IMG/VR virus record: IMGVR_UViG_3300019458_000002
Location: 64,001 to 128,000 of that record
DNA length: 64,000 nucleotides
DNA from: a virus
Reading direction: 5' to 3' (one strand)
In this document: positions 16,397 to 24,743 of the stretch, one piece after another
How positions within the stretch are numbered: position 1 is the stretch's first letter
Layout: every line of letters begins with the position of its first letter
Position numbers and translations under genes: made by a program
Notes under the pieces: generated by a model
The model's input: only the letters and a program-made list of their open reading frames with translations
Database searches by the model: none
What the model was told of the DNA's origin: nothing

Positions 16397-17821
16397 TTAT
16401 GGAGAAGCTAGCGAAGGGTCGAGGTTATCGATTAGCACGTTCTTACGTGGCTGATAAACAGCTAGAGTAAGAAAACGGAAATGGGCCTCGGGCTGTGACA
16501 AATCTGTCACGGCCAACTTCATACGCGAGTATGGAGCAAGTTCCTTGACGGACATGGTGTCGCCCTGAATTAGATAGCCGGTTACGAAACCAGGAACCTT
16601 GTTGCCAAAGTCATGGAATACGGTCGTGGCTGCATCGCTAATCTTAACGCGACCGATGAACTTTGCAGTTGCAGCGGCGGCATTTGCCTTAGTACGATAC
16701 ACGTTGAACCACCGAACCACGGTTGAACCGGGGTGAGTGATGGTTACAGCTACTTCGTCACCTGTCACTAGGATAGTAACAGCCGAGTTTGCTGACTTGG
16801 GGCTCTCACCAACTTCGTTACCAGAAGTAACGTAATAGGTGTAGACCTGAGCAGCAATGAACGGAGTCACAACGCCTGCGGTTGTTACCGAAGCAGTTGC
16901 AATGGTTGGAGCAGCGGGGCTTCGTGGACGAGTTGGAGCAGGCTGAGTCTTGCCAGATAGGAAGCGCGAAGCCTCGATATTGACAGTACCACCTGATACC
17001 CACTGCTTACGAAGGTCGGCGGCGGTTGCATCCTGAGGAGAACCGGCTAGAACGATACGTTCCTTGCCGAACACGATTTTGTTGTACTGGCTGAGTACCT
17101 TGGGGTCAACCACTAGACGGTCTGCTGTCCCGAAGTTAAGGGCTGAACGCACGGATGCGTCTTCGACCATACCCTGAGTAAGAGCAGTTCCACCTGGGAT
17201 AACCACTGTGTCGTCAGAGCCGTACTCTGCGAACATTAGGTCTCGTGTATTTCGCTGTGCGTCCGACTGACGAACCTGAAGTTCAAGACCGTGAATATTC
17301 ACAGCAGGAACTGGAAGTGCAGCAGGGTTACCATCGAAAATACCACCGTTTGAGAAGTCGCCTAGACCACGGAATAGGTCGAATTCGATGTCACCGGCAA
17401 TTCGCTTTGCAGCGTCTGCGGCTCCACGTTCATCGGCCTTCTTGCCATCAACAGTCGCAACCATGTTGGCTACGATAGTTGCCCGACGAACTTCCGAGTA
17501 GTATGCCATTGGCACAACCGCTCGAATGAAGTCAGAGGTTTCTTCCTGGCCTACGTTACCTTCAAGCTGGGCAGAACCGCCGAAAATTCCGTAGCTTAGC
17601 TGTCGGTCAAATTGACACAGTGTGCTCTTGCTGGATTCCACCTTGAGCATCTTCTGTAGCTTGATATGACTGTCATCATAAGTAACGTTCTGCATTACTG
17701 GGGTTAGGTCTTCCACCTGCAGGGCTGCTCCCTGAACTAGGCTAGAAGGTGCAGCATTGTAGTTACCGGCTTCTAGAGCCTTAACTAGTTGCTGAATCTG
17801 GTCAATAACATTGTCTTTCAT
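16397..17821 (-). CDS. Major capsid protein with Ig/FN3-like insertion
   Basis: A 474-residue protein preceded by AGGAGAG. The N-terminal 290 residues and the C-terminal 65 are consistent with an HK97-fold major capsid protein of large phages (RRATIVANMVATVDG, then a long helix and FDLFRGLGDFSNGG-type loop). Between about 294 and 407 there is a Pro/Thr-rich linker (PAPTRPRSPAAP) and a beta domain of fibronectin III/Ig type (YTYYVTSGNEVGESPKS...WFNVYRTK), probably displayed on the capsid surface. It sits directly downstream of the scaffold-like gene and upstream of a strong terminator, as expected for the most expressed late gene. Confidence 0.85.
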   Translation of the reverse strand: MKDNVIDQIQQLVKALEAGNYNAAPSSLVQGAALQVEDLTPVMQNVTYDDSHIKLQKMLKVESSKSTLCQFDRQLSYGIFGGSAQLEGNVGQEETSDFIRAVVPMAYYSEVRRATIVANMVATVDGKKADERGAADAAKRIAGDIEFDLFRGLGDFSNGGIFDGNPAALPVPAVNIHGLELQVRQSDAQRNTRDLMFAEYGSDDTVVIPGGTALTQGMVEDASVRSALNFGTADRLVVDPKVLSQYNKIVFGKERIVLAGSPQDATAADLRKQWVSGGTVNIEASRFLSGKTQPAPTRPRSPAAPTIATASVTTAGVVTPFIAAQVYTYYVTSGNEVGESPKSANSAVTILVTGDEVAVTITHPGSTVVRWFNVYRTKANAAAATAKFIGRVKISDAATTVFHDFGNKVPGFVTGYLIQGDTMSVKELAPYSRMKLAVTDLSQPEAHFRFLTLAVYQPRKNVLIDNLDPSLASP

Positions 17822-17851
17822 TTTATTCTCTCCTGTAATTTCCTTTCGAAA

Positions 17852-18757
17852 TTATTTAAGTAGGTGCTCGATTTTCTCGACACCTAGATTGCCTAAACAA
17901 TATTCATTGATTAATTCACGGTCACTCTTACTCAGCTTAGGCGACTTTGTAATAGTAACTAACTTTTCAGTAACTTCAGACTTCGACAGTGGCTTTGGGG
18001 CGTCCTCGGTCTTTGGAACGAATCCAACCGAAGTAACGGCCTTTCGCTGTGGCTGTCCAAGTACTAGTTCTACAGTCTTTACGAGTGTAGTAAGGGCTTC
18101 AGCTTGGTCGCTTACAGTCTTCTGTAGAGCTTCCATGGCTTCGTCCTTTTCTGACTTGCTCATTCCAGGTACTGGTCCGCCATTTGCCTTGGCATCAGCC
18201 TTCATCTCACCCTTTAGGGTAGGAGGAGCAGATGCGGACATGCTGGCTTCTGGTCCTGGAGGAGCAGCAGGAGGTGCCATTGGTGCAGGGGCTGCAGGAG
18301 CAGCGGGTTCTTCCGAACCAACGTCTCCACCCATTACATTCATTAGCGCTTCCTTTGCAGCTAGCATATGCATCTTAAGTTCCTCGGGAGGAAGCTTTGC
18401 ATACTCAGCTACTAGTGCTCCATGGTCCATGCCTGTGTCCATGCCGGGGTCACCAGCGGATGCATCAGGGGTACCTTCTGCGGGGGCTGTGGCTTCTGGT
18501 GCTGGAGGAGCAGATGCTTCTGCGCCGTCATCACCCGGAAGACCACTTGTATCACCGGCTGGACCAGATGGTGCAGCGGGTGCAGTTGCGGAGACATCAG
18601 CGTTGTCATCGTCCTCAGATGGGGATTCCTGACCAGGTGCTGTCTTCGCTAGTTTTTCTTCTTCGGTCTTCAACAGAGTATCAATTTCGCCCTTAATTTC
18701 TTCAATTAGGGAATCGAATTGATTCTTGCTGAGTCCTTCTTTTGTCTTTGTTGCCAT
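17852..18757 (-). CDS. Putative capsid scaffold or assembly protein
   Basis: A 301-residue, low-complexity Ala/Pro/Glu/Asp-rich protein with a helical N-terminus (NQFDSLIEEIKGEIDTLLKT) and a helical, lysine-rich C-terminal region (about 215-301). A coiled-coil middle (MEALQKTVSDQAEALTTLVK) and a disordered acidic linker, encoded immediately upstream of the capsid gene, fit an internal scaffold protein. The family is not certain from sequence; the call rests on composition and order. Confidence 0.65.
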   Translation of the reverse strand: MATKTKEGLSKNQFDSLIEEIKGEIDTLLKTEEEKLAKTAPGQESPSEDDDNADVSATAPAAPSGPAGDTSGLPGDDGAEASAPPAPEATAPAEGTPDASAGDPGMDTGMDHGALVAEYAKLPPEELKMHMLAAKEALMNVMGGDVGSEEPAAPAAPAPMAPPAAPPGPEASMSASAPPTLKGEMKADAKANGGPVPGMSKSEKDEAMEALQKTVSDQAEALTTLVKTVELVLGQPQRKAVTSVGFVPKTEDAPKPLSKSEVTEKLVTITKSPKLSKSDRELINEYCLGNLGVEKIEHLLK

Positions 18758-18796
18758 GTTTTTCCTTTACCCTTTGCGGCGTTTTTACGCCAGATA

Positions 18797-19261
18797 TTAC
18801 GAACTGGAGAGTGTGGTCCAGTACAGATGGCTTTCGTATGTTGCAACGAGGTTTGCGGTAGTAATATCCGAAACTTCTGGGGCATTGCCGTTGGCCGACT
18901 GATACCATTCAATCCGTGTACCTAGCTGACGTGCATCGCCAAGTACGCTTAGCAATTGCTGACGATTAAGAATATCAGCGCCTGCGCCAGCGGTTGGGTT
19001 GGCTTCAGTAACTAGCTGTAGTACGTGAGGTGTGTAGACCTGGGCTTGCTGACCAATGACGTTAAACGAATTTTCCCAAGCTAGTGGCTTGATTCGGATA
19101 AAGACGCTGGCAGAACCTGCAGTGCCTGCACCAACAAGAATTGTTGGGTGTGGACCATCGGTCGAGGCATCAAAGCCTTCTGCTACTGCTAGAGTGGTGC
19201 GTTTCTTGAGAACATCTGCTAGCTCGTGTGCTAGCTGAATTGCTTTTGCGGTTGTTGACAT
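18797..19261 (-). CDS. Probable head structural protein
   Basis: A 154-residue soluble protein. The N-terminus is helical (TAKAIQLAHELADVLKKR), followed by a beta-rich, Gly/Ala/Thr-rich body (TILVGAGTAGSASVFIRIKPL). GGAG is placed nine bases before the ATG. It is first of the three-gene scaffold-capsid operon, with a CAATCTC element about 70 nt upstream. It could be a decoration or head-stabilising protein; no family match is certain. Confidence 0.65.
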   Translation of the reverse strand: MSTTAKAIQLAHELADVLKKRTTLAVAEGFDASTDGPHPTILVGAGTAGSASVFIRIKPLAWENSFNVIGQQAQVYTPHVLQLVTEANPTAGAGADILNRQQLLSVLGDARQLGTRIEWYQSANGNAPEVSDITTANLVATYESHLYWTTLSSS

Positions 19262-19331
19262 ATTTTATAAATCTCCTACGAACTGTTTGAAGCTCCGCAG
19301 TAACTAATTTACTGTTTCACTTTCAATAACT

Positions 19332-19338
19332 GAGATTG
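19332..19338 (-). promoter_or_regulatory. Variant CAATCT element before scaffold-capsid operon
   Basis: Minus-strand CCGCAATCTCAG, one base off the CAATCTT element, about 70 nt upstream of the ATG at 19261. The 130-nt divergent region 19262-19391 holds this copy and an exact plus-strand copy at 19375-19381, and nothing else that I can identify. Confidence 0.3.
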
Positions 19339-19374
19339 CGGTCTATTTAGATACAAAAAAGTGTGACGGAGCAA

Positions 19375-19381
19375 CAATCTT
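19375..19381 (+). promoter_or_regulatory. Plus-strand CAATCTT element
   Basis: AACAATCTTGCAG lies 10 nt before the ATG at 19392. It is the only plus-strand copy seen directly upstream of a gene, which suggests the zinc-cluster gene is expressed with the late minus-strand genes. Confidence 0.4.
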
Positions 19382-19391
19382 GCAGATACAA

Positions 19392-19745
19392 ATGGAAGAC
19401 ACAAAACCATCTATCGAACACAAGTGTTCCAAGTGCGAAGAATTCAAGGCTCCTGAAGAGTTTCATAGGTTCATGGGCAGTGACCGCAAACGCAATGTCA
19501 CTTCACAATGCAAAGACTGCCGGTCAATTTCTTATTTCGAAAAAAGATATCCCAAGCAGGTATGCTTTCAATGCACTAAAAACCGTAAGCTAGACAAGAA
19601 CCATATCTGTGGAGCCTGCAATGCCGAAAGCGGGCTACGACAATGCAAGAGATGCTTGCATATGCTACCGCTCTACTTACAGTTCTACGGAAACAGGAAG
19701 GTTTGCCGAACCTGTTACAAGAACTCTAGGAAACCTACTTCTTAA
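19392..19745 (+). CDS. Multi-zinc-cluster protein
   Basis: About 117 residues from ATG 19392; a TTG at 19380 would add four. Repeated CxxC pairs occur (CSKCEEF, CKDC, CFQC, CGAC, CKRC, CRTC), spaced as three zinc-ribbon units, with EFHRF and LPLYLQFYGNR between pairs. The EF/F-x-R arrangement resembles phage zinc-ribbon proteins related to the N-terminal part of endonuclease VII-like HNH proteins (compare CSLCGVIKPLSEYP in 52097-52657), but no HNH catalytic core is present. It converges on and overlaps the 3' end of the protease-GGDEF gene by 11 nt. Confidence 0.7.
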   Translation: MEDTKPSIEHKCSKCEEFKAPEEFHRFMGSDRKRNVTSQCKDCRSISYFEKRYPKQVCFQCTKNRKLDKNHICGACNAESGLRQCKRCLHMLPLYLQFYGNRKVCRTCYKNSRKPTS

Positions 19746-22700
19746 CGTCTTCTTTGGGTTCGTCTGGCGGAAGCTCAACGTGCTTGTCGTCCAAAGGAAT
19801 TGGACCCTCGAAACCTGGCACATGAGAATGAGCAAAACTTGGCTCCTGACCAGGCTCATATAGACGTTGGCCAGTTTCTGGATGGAACTTCTGCTTCTTT
19901 GCTTCCATTAAAGCAGCATCAGCATGCTCTGGAGAGTGGCCAAAACCCATAGCCATAGACAGTTTATGGACTCCGTGGATGGGAGGAATATTCTTGAGCT
20001 TGTTGTTCAGAGCACGAGCAAACTTAGCCGCATGTTCATGTGAGGGAACATGAGCTATGAATTCATCGCCGCCAGCGCGATACAGGTCTTGCTCATCTGG
20101 ATTTCTGAAGAGCTTACCCTGTGAACGTCCAATGGCTTCATCCATGGCTTCTCTTGTAGCCTTACCAAAAGCTGCAATAGCTTGGTCACCTACCTGATGC
20201 CCATAGGTATCATTGATGGTCTTAAAGCTGTTGCCGTCCATACCAATGTATACGCCAGGCTTTTTCTTGGCTGCAAATTCAGTGTATGCTAGCTTGTTAC
20301 CCATGCCCTTAGCCATGGAGTCTTCATAAATGGCGCGTGTTAGACCGCGTTCAATTTCTGGGTGGATATGCCCAGCCTTCACTGCTGTGCGAATATGCTG
20401 AAGCAAAGTAGATGGGTTGTTGTAATCATCTCCTTCTTCTTTCATCAAGGCTTCTAGAGAAGCCTCCATTTTTGCAATGGTATCTTCTAGCTTTGGATGC
20501 TGATTCTTATATCGCAATGTAGCTGCTCCATTGTGAATATTACTCAGAACCAAGTTTAGTGTAGCAGGGTCCAGAAGATTTCCATCTAGAAGTACGGAGC
20601 CATTTGAGAATTCAATTGTATGTGGACGGTCCATACCTACTCTATGGTAGTCAAATATAGGAAGAGGAAGTTGTGCTTCTTCTTCAATAGGATGCTCCAT
20701 TTGGAGATAAGGGTCGTTGTCGCCATAGTCTATTGGGCCATCACTAAATAAACCCGGCTTCTCTGGTTCAATTTTGCCACCATTCTCTTCTACTGGCATT
20801 TCATCTTCAGCAATTGTCAAATGCGGAGATGCCTTTAGTCCATGTAGTCGCGAAATAGTTACGTCATTCATATCACCCTGAGGAAGCAAGTGACTAAGCA
20901 ATCCATGGTAGTCTTCCAGGTGGATGAGCTTGTTGTTGAAGGTCATATATCGACCTACAGGTGACCCTGAATCAGACAATGTGATTTTGTAAATCTTAGG
21001 CATGTCAAAGCTATCGGCCTTCATGTCATCCATAGCCTTACGTAGCTCCACGTATAGGCCATCTAGCTTGAAAGACTTCAGAAAGATTTCACTACCTTTG
21101 ATTTCCTCTCGTTTCTTAGCCGCTTCTAGAAGCTTGGGAACCAAGAACTTGTAGTACATCATTTGACCAGGAATTTCTCCGTAGTCTTTTACATACTGAG
21201 CATGAATAGCCGCTGTCTTAGCAGGTAACGAATAATCAATGATGTGGTCATCATGTTCTGACTTCACTAAATAAGGAGCTATTGCATCCCAGAAAGGCTT
21301 GTGTGTTGTGCCCTCATTTTCAGCTGTTGTCTGAATGAAGCCCTTGTGTTTCTCATGAGGCGCAATTGCAATCCAGTGCTTCCAAAATGCCGGGAATATA
21401 GCATCCTCTGGATTCTTGAAGTACTTGCCCCAAATTGGATGTCGAAGCATGTGCTGAACAGCTGGGTGATTCTTTGCGTACCATCTATCAATGCCCTCAA
21501 GTTGCTGGGCATTGCCTGGCTCCCACATTTTATCCCTAACCCCAGACTGGAGCGTAGAACTATCTCTGCTGCCTTCTAATCCTAAAATATGACGAATGAA
21601 ATGGGTATCTGGAACATGAACGTTACCGCCACCAAGCATACCTAGGGTATATCTCGCGGTCTTGTTCTTGAGGCCTGGAATGTCCATGCCCGCGAACTTT
21701 TCGTTCATTAGATTGGTGACGGTGTTTCTTGCGTCGCCACCATGTTTCTTGAGTAGGCTATCTAAGAAGTCATGAATTTGATGGTACTTAGACATCAGTC
21801 CGAGCTTCATATCAGCAAGCTGATATCCACGCACATCTCCAAAGCTCTGGCCCTCTTTTGTAGGCTTCCAGCCTTTTGGTGGAGTGCGCCCACCTTCTGT
21901 AAAAGCTTTGCCGCCTACATGAACTCCAGGATGTTTTTCAAAATATTCCTTGGAATGCTCCGGGTAAATATCGGGCTTGTTTAAATCCATCCAAGGCTCT
22001 CGAATGTTCTCAAAACCTGGCTCCCGTGGGTCTAGGCCAGTTGTTTTCATGGCATCGATAAGCTTAGAGTACATTAGTTCCTGAATTGGGACTGGTGTAT
22101 TGGGACTCAATTGCGAAAACAATACAGAATGCATTAGAACTTCAGGAGGAAGTGTTCCGTTCTTGAAGTGCTCGTGGACCTTTACCCAATTCTGCATGGC
22201 CTCATTGTGAAATTCTTCAACCTTTGGGTCATTTAGAATGTCATGAAAGGCCTTTTTGTTTGAAGTGGTGTCTGCATCTGGGTTATAAAGGTCAAAAGTC
22301 CCAAATGGCATGTGAACCTTGCCTGCGTTCTCATCCACAACCATGCCCTTGACTCCTGGATTGGGCTTTAACAGCACGCCCTGTGCTGTGCCCTGGTGCA
22401 GGGTATAGGTCTTGTTGCCTTTCTTGTCTATACGCTCTGCATGTACAGACTTGTCTATCGAACTCTTGCCCTTGGTATACAACAGCTGACCTTTTTTGTT
22501 GGTCTGATGAATGCCACCATTAATCAAAGGAAACAGGCGGTCCTTTCGGGTCTTCATTGGAGCTTCATCTTCAGCCTTGCGAAGCTTAGCCGTATAATCT
22601 GCAGCTACATCCGTAAAGTGGTCAATGAAGTCATCAGAGGCTTCAGGTAAATGAGCTTTGATAAACTCCCGTAGTTCACCTTTGCTGAAATTTTTCTTTC

Positions 22701-23526
22701 CTGAGTCACGGAGTGCTGCGTACATCTTGTTCTTCAGGGCATGACGAGCTAAGCCTTCGTCCTCCTTCTGAAGTGCTGCACCTCCAGACATTGCACTTGG
22801 GGCTACATCTCCTAGCCCGCCAGTCATCGTCTTTGTAAGATGCTCTTCATCAAGTTCCGGGTTACATTCAATCTCACAGGCTCCACCAATTGGTCGAAAT
22901 TGAGGGTCAATCTCGCCTTTGTCCATGAGTTCCAGAATATCTTTAGCTGCTTCAGCTGGTTCCTTTTCAAAGCCGCTAGGTGCATTGGGGTCTGAAACTA
23001 GACCTGCATCACAAGTCTTGTTGCAGGGCTTAAGGGTCATTGCAATTCTCTTTGCAATAGATGTAGTCACTCGATTGCTGTCAGGACCATCACCGCGACC
23101 AGTTGTAGAGCCTTCAATTGAGTAACGAACTAAAATCTGTTCTCCATTTGCAGCGTGGTCTCGAATCTGGGCAGCTAGCGCAATTGCACCTGGATGTCCA
23201 GCGCCATCGTATAAACGAACTACACCGTAGAGATATGGAATCTCCTTGACTTTCTTCCAGTACTCACGTTGACGGTCATTCTCACAATCAGACTCTTTGA
23301 AGATTTTCTTGGCATATACTATTTTGCCTACGATTTCCTGACCATGGGAAGCAGAGCTTCCTTCTTTAACTGTGTTACCTGGAGCAAGATGTTCATAGTT
23401 GGCAACCCCCTTACCCTCTTCAAAGTCGGAAATATCCATACCCTTGAGGTCTACGATTTCACCAGAAGAATCCACTGCTTCAGATGAAAAGACGCCATCA
23501 ACAATCATGCCTGTACTTTTTGTCAT
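19735..23526 (-). CDS. Fusion protein: XkdF-like protease, glycosylase-like region, GGDEF domain
   Basis: 1263 residues from ATG 23524-23526; a TTG one codon upstream is less likely. Residues 1-145 resemble XkdF-type phage serine proteases (Peptidase_S78_2): VDGVFSSEAVDSSGEIVD, a candidate catalytic His46 in NYEH and Ser136 in VRYSIEG. Near 615-650 the segment KNKTARYTLGMLGGG, then VPDTHFIRHILGL, resembles the HhH and VDTHV region of endonuclease III-type DNA glycosylases. Residues about 1090-1240 form a GGDEF-type nucleotidyl cyclase domain (MDGNSFKTINDTYGHQVGD, then YRAGGDEFIAHV at about 1150). The protease would mature the prohead; the enzymatic domains may be internal head cargo (inference). 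It lies upstream of the scaffold and capsid genes. Confidence 0.75.
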   Translation of the reverse strand: MTKSTGMIVDGVFSSEAVDSSGEIVDLKGMDISDFEEGKGVANYEHLAPGNTVKEGSSASHGQEIVGKIVYAKKIFKESDCENDRQREYWKKVKEIPYLYGVVRLYDGAGHPGAIALAAQIRDHAANGEQILVRYSIEGSTTGRGDGPDSNRVTTSIAKRIAMTLKPCNKTCDAGLVSDPNAPSGFEKEPAEAAKDILELMDKGEIDPQFRPIGGACEIECNPELDEEHLTKTMTGGLGDVAPSAMSGGAALQKEDEGLARHALKNKMYAALRDSGKKNFSKGELREFIKAHLPEASDDFIDHFTDVAADYTAKLRKAEDEAPMKTRKDRLFPLINGGIHQTNKKGQLLYTKGKSSIDKSVHAERIDKKGNKTYTLHQGTAQGVLLKPNPGVKGMVVDENAGKVHMPFGTFDLYNPDADTTSNKKAFHDILNDPKVEEFHNEAMQNWVKVHEHFKNGTLPPEVLMHSVLFSQLSPNTPVPIQELMYSKLIDAMKTTGLDPREPGFENIREPWMDLNKPDIYPEHSKEYFEKHPGVHVGGKAFTEGGRTPPKGWKPTKEGQSFGDVRGYQLADMKLGLMSKYHQIHDFLDSLLKKHGGDARNTVTNLMNEKFAGMDIPGLKNKTARYTLGMLGGGNVHVPDTHFIRHILGLEGSRDSSTLQSGVRDKMWEPGNAQQLEGIDRWYAKNHPAVQHMLRHPIWGKYFKNPEDAIFPAFWKHWIAIAPHEKHKGFIQTTAENEGTTHKPFWDAIAPYLVKSEHDDHIIDYSLPAKTAAIHAQYVKDYGEIPGQMMYYKFLVPKLLEAAKKREEIKGSEIFLKSFKLDGLYVELRKAMDDMKADSFDMPKIYKITLSDSGSPVGRYMTFNNKLIHLEDYHGLLSHLLPQGDMNDVTISRLHGLKASPHLTIAEDEMPVEENGGKIEPEKPGLFSDGPIDYGDNDPYLQMEHPIEEEAQLPLPIFDYHRVGMDRPHTIEFSNGSVLLDGNLLDPATLNLVLSNIHNGAATLRYKNQHPKLEDTIAKMEASLEALMKEEGDDYNNPSTLLQHIRTAVKAGHIHPEIERGLTRAIYEDSMAKGMGNKLAYTEFAAKKKPGVYIGMDGNSFKTINDTYGHQVGDQAIAAFGKATREAMDEAIGRSQGKLFRNPDEQDLYRAGGDEFIAHVPSHEHAAKFARALNNKLKNIPPIHGVHKLSMAMGFGHSPEHADAALMEAKKQKFHPETGQRLYEPGQEPSFAHSHVPGFEGPIPLDDKHVELPPDEPKEDVKK

Positions 23527-23538
23527 CAAACTAAGCTA

Positions 23539-23545
23539 AAGATTG
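23539..23545 (-). promoter_or_regulatory. CAATCTT element before protease-GGDEF gene
   Basis: Minus-strand GGTCAAGAGCAATCTTTAGC, 12 nt upstream of the ATG. It shares GTCAAG and CAATCTTTAGC with the copy at 1666-1672. Confidence 0.5.
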
Positions 23546-23548
23546 CTC

Positions 23549-23577
23549 TTGACCTATAAGGTGGATTGTGGCAGACT
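23549..23577 (+). promoter_or_regulatory. Possible promoter of the tRNA-like and peptidase operon
   Basis: TTGACC (23549-23554), 17-nt spacer, then a poor -10 CAGACT (23572-23577). The predicted start is about 23584, two bases before the tRNA-like gene. The weak -10 box keeps confidence low. Confidence 0.35.
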
Positions 23578-23585
23578 TTAATTGG

Positions 23586-23669
23586 GCGGATGTAGTTTAA
23601 TTGGTAAAACATTCCTGCCAGAGATGGCCATCTCGGGGAATAATAGGGGTTCGAGTCCCTTCGTCTTCC
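23586..23669 (+). tRNA. tRNA-like gene with abnormal anticodon arm
   Basis: Clear D arm (GTTT, AATTGGTA, AAAC) and T arm (AGGGG, TTCGAGT, CCCTT). The acceptor strands GCGGATG and CGTCTTC pair with one mismatch and two wobbles. CCA is not encoded. The anticodon stem ATTCC/GGAAT encloses a 21-nt loop instead of 7, because it contains the perfect 14-nt palindrome GAGATGGCCATCTC. Without that palindrome the arm would be exactly 17 nt with loop TGCCAGG. The amino acid cannot be assigned with confidence (GCC would be glycine). It may be a disrupted or specialised tRNA. Confidence 0.55.
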
Positions 23670-23675
23670 TGGTCC

Positions 23676-23861
23676 ATGACAGAAAAAGAACTTAAAGACC
23701 GTGGATTTAAGATAATCTATTGGTTTGTCTGGCAGAAGTCGGTCCTATTGGAAGACACAGAAGGCCACGGATACTCAGCTAAGTACACAAACGATACTCC
23801 TCCAAAATTCTTCGACTTGCAAAGCCACCGAGAACCTGATAAGGTTATAGTGTTGACATGA
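23676..23861 (+). CDS. Small hypothetical protein
   Basis: 61 residues from ATG 23676, which begins seven bases after the tRNA-like gene; longer starts would run through the tRNA. Sequence MTEKELKDRGFKIIYWFVWQ... with a Trp/Tyr-rich core, probably a small alpha/beta fold. It overlaps the next gene by ATGA. First of a coupled run through 26135. Confidence 0.55.
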   Translation: MTEKELKDRGFKIIYWFVWQKSVLLEDTEGHGYSAKYTNDTPPKFFDLQSHREPDKVIVLT

Positions 23862-24043
23862 CCATCACTTATGCAGACTGTAAATGCCATGAAACGGACC
23901 TGTTTCATAAATTTTACATTCCCTCGTATTATACGGAGGAAGAGACAGATAGAGCAGTGCGTAAGTGGATTACAATGCACAACAGTAAAATGCTCTATCA
24001 TGGCGTACATATTGGACAAAAACACATTATAAACGTAAAATGA
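23858..24043 (+). CDS. Small hypothetical protein
   Basis: A 61-residue protein (MTITYADCKCHETDLFHKFYIPSY...). ATGA overlaps on both sides mark it as part of the peptidase operon. It contains CKCH near the N-terminus, possibly a metal site. No family recognised. Confidence 0.55.
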   Translation: MTITYADCKCHETDLFHKFYIPSYYTEEETDRAVRKWITMHNSKMLYHGVHIGQKHIINVK

Positions 24044-24498
24044 GATTCCAATCAGGCCCTGGATATTGCGGCGCAGCAGCCATCGTTAATGCACTTAGGT
24101 GCTTTGGCGAACGAATACCGGAAAACCGGGTGGCAGCGCATGCTAAGACCACTGTACAAGGCACAGATGAGCATGGGATTAAGGCCTGTCTGGAGCATTT
24201 CGGATACTCCTACGAAGACATCTCCGAAATCAAATATGTGAAGGCAGAAAAGCAATTAATTACGCACCTTTCACATCCTAAACCAAGACCCATTATTATG
24301 CTGGCTGAAAGTGGAAACCACTGGGTAACAGCAGTCGGCATGTTGGGTGATAGCGTTATTATCTTTGATTCTCAGAATTATGCCTGGAATCATGCAGAGA
24401 ACGGCGTTCACGTCATTAAAGCAGGTAAGAACTTGCGTGGATTTTGGCTACCATATGAGAACAAAAGGTATGCTATAGTTGTGAAGAGGAACAAATGA
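24040..24498 (+). CDS. C39-like papain-fold cysteine peptidase
   Basis: 152 residues matching a stand-alone C39-like peptidase. The nucleophile Cys10 sits in GPGYCGAAAIVNALRCFG (oxyanion Gln replaced by the preceding G-x residues), the catalytic His in ESGNHWVTAVG (about 91), and the Asp in IIFDSQN (about 110). Peptidases of this group normally cleave bacteriocin leader peptides in ABC transporters; here there is no transporter. Possible targets are a host protein, a phage polyprotein or an immunity factor (inference). ATGA-coupled to both neighbours. Confidence 0.7.
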   Translation: MRFQSGPGYCGAAAIVNALRCFGERIPENRVAAHAKTTVQGTDEHGIKACLEHFGYSYEDISEIKYVKAEKQLITHLSHPKPRPIIMLAESGNHWVTAVGMLGDSVIIFDSQNYAWNHAENGVHVIKAGKNLRGFWLPYENKRYAIVVKRNK

Positions 24499-24743
24499 AA
24501 TATGTGCTTGATATTGCAACCCACAGAACAGTCGTAGTGGATTTGCCATCTTATGATGATGCTTATTGTTTTGGGTACTCAATCTGTGGAGAAGATGACA
24601 CCCTGGAAATGGTAAACGAAACAGATGCTGATGCCCGTCTCTCAACGTATGAATGTCAGTTTTGCGGTGAAATCGACTTGAAAGAAAATTGGGGGCCAGG
24701 TAGAGTTAGGTGTCCTAGATGTCAGAAGTTGGCGGAAAAATGA
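24495..24743 (+). CDS. Small zinc-ribbon protein
   Basis: An 82-residue acidic protein whose C-terminus has CQFCGEIDL and VRCPRCQK, a zinc-ribbon with CxxC pairs 18-20 residues apart. The N-terminal half is beta-like. ATGA overlaps join it to the peptidase gene and to the next gene. Function unknown. Confidence 0.65.
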   Translation: MKYVLDIATHRTVVVDLPSYDDAYCFGYSICGEDDTLEMVNETDADARLSTYECQFCGEIDLKENWGPGRVRCPRCQKLAEK

